From Dongia_A sp035274225 (GTDB lineage Bacteria; Pseudomonadota; Alphaproteobacteria; Dongiales; Dongiaceae): 22,327 bases of DNA. Of the stretch, positions 7,101 through 12,505 are shown one piece after another. Location of the stretch: positions 1 to 22,327 of the forward strand of contig DATEOK010000498.1 of assembly GCA_035274225.1 (NCBI GenBank), given 5' to 3'. Position numbers and translations under genes: made by a program. Position 1 is the stretch's first letter, and each line of letters begins with the position of its first letter. The notes under the pieces were generated by a model. That model was given only the letters and a program-made list of their open reading frames with translations, was not told the DNA's origin and ran no database searches.

Positions 7101-7750
7101 ACACCATCCACGATATGGGCGGCATGCACGGCTTCGGCGCGATCGACGCCGAGCGCGACGAGCCGCCGTTCCACGAAGCGTGGGAGGGCAGGGCCGGCGG
7201 CATCCTGGAGGTCATGACCTTTCCTGCCGGCTTCACCGTCGATCGCTTCCGCTATCTGCGCGAGACGCTGCGGCCCGATCTCTATCTGACGCAGAATTAC
7301 TACGAGCAATGGATCTACATCGCCGAGCAGCTCCTGCTGGAATCTGGCATGGTCTCGGCGGAAGAGCTGGCGCGCGGCGCGGCCCGGTCGGCCAAGAGAA
7401 CCGATGCAATACGTGCGGACGCTGTCTGGGGGTTTCTCCACGACCGCACCCACAGCGGACGCGATCTGGACAGCGCGCCGCGGTTCGTCATCGGCCAGCG
7501 CGTGCGGGCGCGCACGATGCAGCCGACCGGACACACGCGCCTGCCGCGCTATGCGCGCGGCAAGACGGGCAGCATTGTCAGTCACCACGGCGCGCACGTG
7601 CTGCCCGACGCCAGCGCGCACGGCAAGGGCGATAGGCCGCAGCATCTCTATGCCGTGCGCTTCGCGGCGCGGGAGCTGTGGGGCGAGGACGCCAACCCGC
7701 GCGACAGCGTCCATCTCGATCTGTGGGAGAGCTATCTTGAGCCAGCCTGA
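7097..7750 (+). CDS. Nitrile hydratase beta subunit, copy 2
   Basis: A 217-residue beta subunit starting at GTG 7097, which overlaps the stop of alpha copy 2 (GTGA). It keeps 'HDMGGMHG' at the N-terminus, Arg52 in 'FRY', the 'HTRLPRYARGK' cluster and the ending 'LWESYLEPA'. Compared with beta copy 1 the middle region (residues about 60-130), which forms helices near the substrate entry in known enzymes, is poorly conserved, so the two pairs may accept different nitriles. All catalytic contacts seem intact. An upstream in-frame extension exists but runs inside alpha copy 2 and is not real coding. Confidence 0.92.
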   Translation: MNTIHDMGGMHGFGAIDAERDEPPFHEAWEGRAGGILEVMTFPAGFTVDRFRYLRETLRPDLYLTQNYYEQWIYIAEQLLLESGMVSAEELARGAARSAKRTDAIRADAVWGFLHDRTHSGRDLDSAPRFVIGQRVRARTMQPTGHTRLPRYARGKTGSIVSHHGAHVLPDASAHGKGDRPQHLYAVRFAARELWGEDANPRDSVHLDLWESYLEPA

Positions 7751-8099
7751 GAGCGCCTGCGCCGACGCCGCGCTGCAGCCGATCCGCCGCGCCGACGGCG
7801 AGCCCTTGTTCGCCGAACCCTGGGAAGCACAAGCCCTCGCGCTGGCGATCGCCTTGCAGCAGGCCGGATGCTACACCGCCGTCGAATGGGCGGACGCCCT
7901 CGGCGCCGCCATCAAGCGCGCCCAGGCCGCCGGCGATCCGGACGATGGCTCGACTTATTATCACCACGTCCTGTCGGCGCTCGAACATCTGGTGCAGGAG
8001 AAGAAGATCGCCAGCGCCGACCTGCTCGCGGCGAAGAAGGCGGCGTGGATCGATGCGTATGAGCACACGCCGCACGGCAAGCCGGTGGAGTTGCGGTAA
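7737..8099 (+). CDS. Nitrile hydratase activator / accessory protein (P14K type)
   Basis: A 120-residue relative of the N-terminal part of the beta subunit, the size and type of the activators that load cobalt into cobalt-type nitrile hydratases by swapping the alpha subunit between complexes. Landmarks are 'GEPLFAEPWEAQALALAIAL', 'STYYHHVLSALEHLV' and the ending 'HTPHGKPVELR', all typical. The start is TTG 7737, inside the last codons of beta copy 2, with GGGAGA just upstream; the junction is nearly the same in sequence as that between beta copy 1 and alpha copy 2. One activator for two alpha-beta pairs implies shared maturation. No separate GTPase-type (P47K) activator is present, which agrees with the cobalt type. 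Confidence 0.9.
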   Translation: MSQPESACADAALQPIRRADGEPLFAEPWEAQALALAIALQQAGCYTAVEWADALGAAIKRAQAAGDPDDGSTYYHHVLSALEHLVQEKKIASADLLAAKKAAWIDAYEHTPHGKPVELR

Positions 8100-8112
8100 C
8101 TGTTCACTCTTT

Positions 8113-8225
8113 CTGTCATCCCGGCCGAGCGCAGCGGGAGCCGGGACCCATGCCATTTCACCGAAGCGCCGACAGGACGCATGGGTCCCGGGTCACGCCG
8201 CTGCGCGGCTTGCCCGGGATGACAG
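8113..8225. repeat. Dispersed nested palindromic repeat, copy 1
   Basis: A 113-base element whose ends form a perfect 12-base inverted repeat (CTGTCATCCCGG with CCGGGATGACAG). Inside it a second 12-base pair (CCGGGACCCATG with CATGGGTCCCGG) and a third (GCGCAGCG with CGCTGCGC) can form, so the RNA could fold into a branched structure. A close relative lies at 19899-20012. It fills the space between the convergent activator and cyclase genes and may act as a two-way transcript end. It carries no gene. Confidence 0.9.
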
Positions 8226-8248
8226 TGTGAGAGAGGGCTGACGTCGCG

Positions 8249-9418
8249 CTACGCCAACCCAAACACCTGCCGCTTGTCCGCGATGCCCTTCAGTTCATGC
8301 GCGCCGAGATCGCGCAGCTCGCTCTTGTCTCGCAGCAACGCTGAGAAGTCGTCCGAGATCACGCAGCCTTCTCCCAGGCGTGCGGACAAACTCTGCAGTC
8401 GCGCGGCGAGATTGACCGCAGGCCCGATGACCGTGAAATCCAACCGCGTCTCGCCGCCGATGTTGCCGTAGTGCACTTCGCCCACATGCAGCGCGAGGCC
8501 CCACTGGATGATCGCCTTGTCGGCGGCGCGGCGCGCCAAGTTGATCTCGGCGATGCGGGCCTGGGCCGAGCGCGCCGAGGAGAGTGCGCGCTGCGCCGCC
8601 TTGCGGCCGCTCGAAGCCGTCGCGATTGGATAGATCGCCAGCATGGCATCGCCGATGAACTTCAGCGTCTCGCCCTGCTGCTCCTCGACTGCGCGGGTGA
8701 GGGCGCCGAAATAGTCGTTGAGCAGGGCGATCAGCGCCTCGTTGGGCAGCGCGTCCGACAGCTCGGTGAAGCCGCGCAGGTCGGAGAACCAGATGATGGC
8801 CCGCACGTCCTCGCCCTGGCCGCGCTTGATCTGGCCCTGCAGCACCCGCGCGCCGGAGATGCGCCCGACATAGGTGTCGAGCAGCACCCGCGCGGTGCGG
8901 CGCAGGGTCTGGATCTCCAGCAGGTAGGCAAAGTGCGGCATCAGGACCTGCAGCGCCGCGACCTCGGCATCCTTGAAGCCGCCTTCCTGGCGGGTGGCGA
9001 ACGTCATTGCCTTGATCGTGCCGTCGGAGAACGGGGCGGGCAGGGCGATATAGTCGCTGAAGCCTTCCTCCCGGAGGTCCGCGATGATGCCGTATTCGCC
9101 CGGCTGCGGCTCCGGCGTAACCTGCACCCGCACCGGCCCGTCGCCGCGATAGACCACGTAGAGCGGGCTGCGCTCGTACATCGAGCGGGTCAGGCTGGTC
9201 ATCTGCCACTGCCGCTCGTGCGCCAGCCGCGCCGGCTCCCAGACCACGCTGGACGAGGCGATCTGCGGGTGCAGCATCGGGATGCCGGTGGTGATCCGGT
9301 CGATCGGCAGCCCGATCTCCACGAGCTGCTCGCCCAGGGCCTCGACGAAGGCCTCGGTTTCGATGAGGCGGCGGCCGGGACCCTCCAGCCAACCGAGCAG
9401 CGGAGCGAGCTCTATCAC
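8249..9418 (-). CDS. Class III adenylate cyclase
   Basis: A 389-residue cytoplasmic protein with a C-terminal class III cyclase domain (about residues 200-389). The metal aspartates are Asp213 ('FSDLRGFTE') and Asp257 ('FIGDAML'); Lys253 and Asp327 are the adenine-selecting pair, so ATP rather than GTP is the expected substrate; Asn336 and Arg340 ('VNLAARL') complete the transition-state set. The first 170 residues lack membrane helices and resemble the GAF-like sensory region found in rhizobial cyclases, so the signal is probably a small ligand or partner protein. The start is GTG 9418, with AGGAGG six bases upstream. It makes cAMP, a second messenger. There is no visible functional tie to the adjacent nitrile hydratase operon. 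Confidence 0.9.
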   Translation of the reverse strand: MIELAPLLGWLEGPGRRLIETEAFVEALGEQLVEIGLPIDRITTGIPMLHPQIASSSVVWEPARLAHERQWQMTSLTRSMYERSPLYVVYRGDGPVRVQVTPEPQPGEYGIIADLREEGFSDYIALPAPFSDGTIKAMTFATRQEGGFKDAEVAALQVLMPHFAYLLEIQTLRRTARVLLDTYVGRISGARVLQGQIKRGQGEDVRAIIWFSDLRGFTELSDALPNEALIALLNDYFGALTRAVEEQQGETLKFIGDAMLAIYPIATASSGRKAAQRALSSARSAQARIAEINLARRAADKAIIQWGLALHVGEVHYGNIGGETRLDFTVIGPAVNLAARLQSLSARLGEGCVISDDFSALLRDKSELRDLGAHELKGIADKRQVFGLA

Positions 9419-9531
9419 TTTTGGCCTCCTGCGGCGGATCGCAGCATAGCGCGCCGAAATCTCTGAGGAAACGGCTGTAAAGCCTTGAGGATGTTAAGGG
9501 ATTGCCCACGGCCCGGCAGCTCTCACGTTCC

Positions 9532-9546
9532 TGCGAACAGTTCGCA
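9532..9546. promoter_or_regulatory. Operator-like inverted repeat upstream of bfd promoter
   Basis: TGCGAA-CAG-TTCGCA, a perfect 6-3-6 inverted repeat just upstream of the putative -35 box of bfd. The same arms recur at 9586-9600 with a different centre, and both are followed by TT. The sequence resembles sites bound by Fur/Mur-type regulators in alphaproteobacteria; the regulator identity is inferred. Confidence 0.65.
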
Positions 9547-9553
9547 TTCGCGC

Positions 9554-9582
9554 TTGATCTCCCCCGAACTCCTGCGTATCTT
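9554..9582 (+). promoter_or_regulatory. Candidate bfd promoter
   Basis: TTGATC (9554-9559) and TATCTT (9577-9582) with the optimal 17-base spacer. Transcription would start near 9589, inside the second inverted repeat, so a bound protein would block it. Confidence 0.55.
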
Positions 9583-9585
9583 CCT

Positions 9586-9600
9586 TGCGAATTGTTCGCA
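9586..9600. promoter_or_regulatory. Operator-like inverted repeat over bfd transcript start
   Basis: TGCGAA-TTG-TTCGCA, a perfect 6-3-6 inverted repeat three bases after the -10 box. Its centre is 54 bases from that of the site at 9532-9546, so the two sites bracket the promoter. Confidence 0.65.
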
Positions 9601-9616
9601 TTGGCACCGGGCCGGC

Positions 9617-9811
9617 ATGATCATCTGCGTCTGCAACCGCATCAGCGACCACGAGATCCGCGCCGCCGCGCGCGCTGGCGCCACCTGCTGCAAGCAGGTG
9701 TTCGGCGGCAAGGGCACGGCCCCGCAATGCGGCTCGTGCGTCGATGCGATGGGCGAGATCCTCGACGAAGCGATCGCCAGCGGCGAACGCCACCTGATGG
9801 CGGCGGAATAA
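9617..9811 (+). CDS. bfd: Bacterioferritin-associated ferredoxin
   Basis: A 64-residue Bfd-type [2Fe-2S] protein. The four cysteine ligands are in the expected places: Cys4 and Cys6 ('ICVCNRIS') and Cys38 and Cys41 ('PQCGSCVD'); two further cysteines sit in 'ATCCKQ'. Bfd binds bacterioferritin and passes electrons to its heme so that stored Fe(III) is reduced and released. ATG at 9617 is fixed because the ferredoxin fold begins there; the frame upstream is promoter DNA. The ribosome-binding site is weak. It converges with the bacterioferritin gene, with 23 bases between stops. Two inverted repeats around its promoter suggest iron-dependent repression. Confidence 0.93.
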   Translation: MIICVCNRISDHEIRAAARAGATCCKQVFGGKGTAPQCGSCVDAMGEILDEAIASGERHLMAAE

Positions 9812-9834
9812 CCTTCCTATAGGACGACGACGCC

Positions 9835-10320
9835 CTAAGACGAAGAGGGGCCTTCGCCGATCTGGGTCTGCAGGTAGTTCTGCAGTCCGACCTTCTGCAC
9901 CAGCTCCAGTTCCGTCTCCAGGAAGTCGATGTGCTCTTCCGTGTCCTCGAGCAGGTCGGTGACCATGTCGCGCGAGACAAAATCCTTCACGCTCTCGAAG
10001 TGCGCGATCGCGGCGACCATGTCGGTACGCGCGGCGTATTCCAGCTTGAGATCGCTCTTCAGGCACTCGGGAACGTTTTCGCCGATCAGCAGCTTGCCGA
10101 GGTCCTGCAGGTTCGGCAGTCCTTCGAGCAGCAGGATGCGCTTGATGATGTGGTCGGCGTGCTTCATCTCGCCGATCGATTCTTCGTAGATCTTCTTGCC
10201 CAGCCGTTCGAAGCCCCAATGCCGCAGCGTGCGACCATGCAGGAAATACTGGTTGATCGCGGTCAGCTCGTTCTTCAGCAGCTTGTTGAGATGCTTGACG
10301 ACACTGGCATCGACTTTCAT
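9835..10320 (-). CDS. bfr: Bacterioferritin
   Basis: A 161-residue bacterioferritin, the usual length, forming a 24-subunit iron-storage shell. Residues Glu18, Glu51, His54 and Glu94 of the ferroxidase centre are present, as is heme ligand Met52 ('EMKHADHII'). His130 is present, but the residue at position 127, Glu in the E. coli protein, is Thr here ('EDTEEHIDFLE'); the neighbouring Glu128 and Glu129 might compensate. The C-terminus 'GLQNYLQTQIGEG' matches the family. ATG 10320 is preceded by GGGAGG five bases away. Its partner bfd faces it, but each has its own promoter. Overall assignment is firm; the 127 change concerns activity, not identity. Confidence 0.95.
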   Translation of the reverse strand: MKVDASVVKHLNKLLKNELTAINQYFLHGRTLRHWGFERLGKKIYEESIGEMKHADHIIKRILLLEGLPNLQDLGKLLIGENVPECLKSDLKLEYAARTDMVAAIAHFESVKDFVSRDMVTDLLEDTEEHIDFLETELELVQKVGLQNYLQTQIGEGPSSS

Positions 10321-10363
10321 GGCGGCCTCCCGAGGGCTCTTGTTCCACGGACTCGTCGTGCGC

Positions 10364-10392
10364 AGGCTAGTCGGCTTGCAGCGTCGCTGCAA
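10364..10392 (-). promoter_or_regulatory. Candidate bfr promoter
   Basis: On the minus strand TTGCAG (10392-10387) and TAGCCT (10369-10364) are 17 bases apart, giving a start near 10357 and a leader of about 37 bases before ATG 10320. Confidence 0.4.
10376..10392. promoter_or_regulatory. 17-bp perfect palindrome over bfr -35 region
   Basis: TTGCAGCG-T-CGCTGCAA, a perfect 8-1-8 inverted repeat that contains the putative -35 box and most of the spacer. A protein bound here would cover the promoter. It differs in sequence from the bfd sites. Confidence 0.5.
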
Positions 10393-10400
10393 CGAGAAGC

Positions 10401-10422
10401 TGCGCAATGACAGTCATTCGCA
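10401..10422. promoter_or_regulatory. Fur-like imperfect inverted repeat upstream of bfr
   Basis: On the minus strand TGCGAATGAC-T-GTCATTGCGCA: an inverted repeat with one extra base in one arm. It contains the ATGAC/GTCAT core typical of Fur-family sites and the same TGCG/CGCA ends as the bfd operators. It lies eight bases upstream of the -35 box and touches the stop codon of the cupin gene. Confidence 0.45.
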
Positions 10423-11046
10423 TCAAGCGGTTAGCTGCGCTTCCGTCACCGTATTGCCACGCCAGCAATAGAGCGCGAGCAAGGTAGAGTCCGTCGCCGT
10501 TGTCTCGTGCGCCATCATGGGCGGATGATGGATCGCATGACCGGCGGGCACCGTTCGCCAGTCCTCCTTACCGCGCCGCCAGAGGCCGCCGTCGGTGAGC
10601 GGATGATAGATCTCCTCCGCCGGATGCGCGTGCGCCGGATAGTGCAGCCGCGGTCCCAGCAGCAGCAGACCGACGCGGATGTCCGGCGCGTTGAACAGCG
10701 CCTCTTTCGGTCCGGCGAACTCCACGTAGCCATAGCCGGCCATGAAGTCCGCGCCCATGTTGGCTGCGGTGTAGTTGGGATTCTGCCGCCAGCGAAACAG
10801 AGGCGCCGCTCCGGCGATCGCATCGCGCACCGGCGCCAGTTCCGGCCGCGCGATCTGCGCCAACGCTGGAGCCAGCAGCTCGGCGGCCTGGAGCCGGCGA
10901 GGCGCATGGTCGCTCGACCGACAGGCGATCAACGCCGCGTAGACGGCATCCAGCATCGCGCGCTCGCCCGCATCGTTCGACGTGCCCGATGATTGCAGGA
11001 AGTCGCAAATCGCAGACAGCAGCCGTTGCGGCGCATTCCCTGCCAT
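10423..11046 (-). CDS. Dimethylsulfoniopropionate lyase family cupin
   Basis: A 207-residue protein with a helical N-terminal half and a C-terminal cupin barrel. The metal motif 'YPAHAHPAEEIYHPL' (residues 136-150) has His139, His141, Glu145 and Tyr147, and a second motif ends at His180 in 'PPMMAHET'; these match the DddL/DddQ-like DMSP lyases. DMSP lyases release dimethyl sulfide and acrylate. Many terrestrial members of this family have no shown lyase activity, so the real substrate may be another small molecule. ATG 11046 has GAGG five bases upstream and lies seven bases after the glycosyltransferase stop, so it is the last gene of the leftward operon. Confidence 0.72.
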   Translation of the reverse strand: MAGNAPQRLLSAICDFLQSSGTSNDAGERAMLDAVYAALIACRSSDHAPRRLQAAELLAPALAQIARPELAPVRDAIAGAAPLFRWRQNPNYTAANMGADFMAGYGYVEFAGPKEALFNAPDIRVGLLLLGPRLHYPAHAHPAEEIYHPLTDGGLWRRGKEDWRTVPAGHAIHHPPMMAHETTATDSTLLALYCWRGNTVTEAQLTA

Positions 11047-11053
11047 TTGCACC

Positions 11054-12493
11054 TCAGCCTCGCACGATTGCTCGGAGGCGCGCGACTTCCTGCCTGACGG
11101 CGGGTGCCAGTCGCAGCGCATCCGTCACCGTCGCGCTGTTGCGGTCCATCGCGGTAAACAGGCTTGGATCGCGCTTGCTGGCGTGCGCGCCGCCGCCGCG
11201 GCCACGCGCGCGCTTGCACTCGAACTCCTCCCAGGAGCGGGTGCAATAGTGATTGAGGCGGGCCGGACCTTGCAGTGGCGGTTCGGCCGGATTGCGCTGA
11301 GCGACCGTGTTGCCGAGGCTGTCAACCATCCTGCTGCCGGGCGAGAGTTTCGGATGGTGAGTGCGCATGTGAACCACGTGGCGCGGTCGCACGAACGCCT
11401 TGATCGTCCCCTCATTGATCGGATCGCCCCTGGTGAAGCGCTCGATCGTCAGGCCAGTCTCACGTTGCTTCAGACCCGCCGATCCGAAGACGCGCCAACC
11501 GATCGCCACCGCGCCGACCGCCGGGTCCGGGGGCAGTATGTCTTCGACCGTCAAGCCGTCGTCGAGCACGAGGTACTCGTCGAGGTCCGCGAACAGGCAC
11601 CAGTCCAACCGCCCGTCCAACTTCGTCAGCGCATGCCGGTATGCGGTCTCCTGTTTGTGGACGCCGGGCCGGACGTGCCAGTAGGTCGCGTCGATCATGC
11701 CTGCCCTCGCCAGCGGCGCGAGGATACGTGGCGAAGCATCGTTGCTGTCGTTGTCATAGATCGAGATATGCTCGAAGCCGAGGACACGGTAGTGCGCGAT
11801 CCACTCGAGGAGATAGGGCGCTTCGTTGCGCATGATCGCAACCACGCCGACGCGGGCTTTTGCCGGCGGCCGGAACGGCGGGTACCAGCGCCGCCGTCGC
11901 TCGCGCGTATGAACCGTCGCCACGATGTCCCCAGCCTCGGCGGCCTTGCGGCCGACGACCCAGGAGACGAGCGGTCCGGCGGCGCGGCCGGTCTCAAGGG
12001 CCGATGCACCGGCGCTGAACAGGCGACTCAATGCGCCGGGCGCGATGCGGCGACGGTCCCACGGCAGTCCGACAGTAAGGTCGAGACTGCTCGTCACATG
12101 CACGAACCAGCCGCCGGGACGCAGCACGCGCAGGGTTTCCTGCGCCGCATCGTCCAGGCTGTCGCATAGATGCAGCGCGCGGTCCGCGATCAGGAAATCG
12201 TAGCTGTCATTCAGCAGGGCCAGGTTATCGAGGGTGAAGTCCGGATATGCCAGGACCAGCAGCCGTGTCTTGTGGAGGCCAAGCGCGTGTGCCAGCGCCG
12301 CGGAATGCCCGATCACGATTGCCGTCTTGTCGGGCGAATCCTCTGCCGCGAGGCGATCCTTCAACGCGGCCTGCGTGGCGGATGCCAGGAAAGCCGCCTT
12401 GGGCCGGAATTCATGAAAGACCGCCTGCGCCAGACGCTGGCGGATCCGGCGGATGCTCCGAAGCAGTTGCCGGCCCGGTCGAAGAGTCGGCAT
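11054..12493 (-). CDS. Two-domain protein: methyltransferase-like domain fused to glycosyltransferase (GT2/GT92-like)
   Basis: A 479-residue protein with two parts. Residues 55-138 resemble a class I SAM-methyltransferase fold ('YDFLIADRALHLCDSLDDAA', then 'LRVLRPGGWFVHVTS'), but the glycine-rich SAM loop is weak ('IVIGHSAALAHAL'), so it may be inactive. From residue 214 it is a glycosyltransferase of the Glyco_tranf_2_4/GT92 kind: 'MRNEAPYLLEWIAHYRVLGF', 'YDNDSND' and the metal-binding 'FADLDEYLVL' (Asp303, Asp305). It probably adds a sugar to a cell-surface glycan; donor and acceptor are unknown. No signal peptide or membrane span is seen. The start ATG 12493 lies 12 bases after the trpE stop, so the two are likely cotranscribed. 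Confidence 0.8.
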   Translation of the reverse strand: MPTLRPGRQLLRSIRRIRQRLAQAVFHEFRPKAAFLASATQAALKDRLAAEDSPDKTAIVIGHSAALAHALGLHKTRLLVLAYPDFTLDNLALLNDSYDFLIADRALHLCDSLDDAAQETLRVLRPGGWFVHVTSSLDLTVGLPWDRRRIAPGALSRLFSAGASALETGRAAGPLVSWVVGRKAAEAGDIVATVHTRERRRRWYPPFRPPAKARVGVVAIMRNEAPYLLEWIAHYRVLGFEHISIYDNDSNDASPRILAPLARAGMIDATYWHVRPGVHKQETAYRHALTKLDGRLDWCLFADLDEYLVLDDGLTVEDILPPDPAVGAVAIGWRVFGSAGLKQRETGLTIERFTRGDPINEGTIKAFVRPRHVVHMRTHHPKLSPGSRMVDSLGNTVAQRNPAEPPLQGPARLNHYCTRSWEEFECKRARGRGGGAHASKRDPSLFTAMDRNSATVTDALRLAPAVRQEVARLRAIVRG

Positions 12494-12505
12494 GGTGGTG
12501 GCAAC

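Noticed and set aside
5136..8099. Thiocyanate hydrolase or toyocamycin-type three-subunit nitrile hydratase
   Set aside because: Both beta genes are full length with N- and C-terminal halves joined, whereas these enzymes have the beta part split into two polypeptides.
8471..9466. 331-codon plus-strand frame opposite the adenylate cyclase
   Set aside because: Antisense shadow; the cyclase catalytic motifs on the other strand are unambiguous.
9485..9616. N-terminal extension of bfd
   Set aside because: The upstream 44 codons cover the promoter and both inverted repeats, and Bfd proteins begin at the MIICVCN segment.
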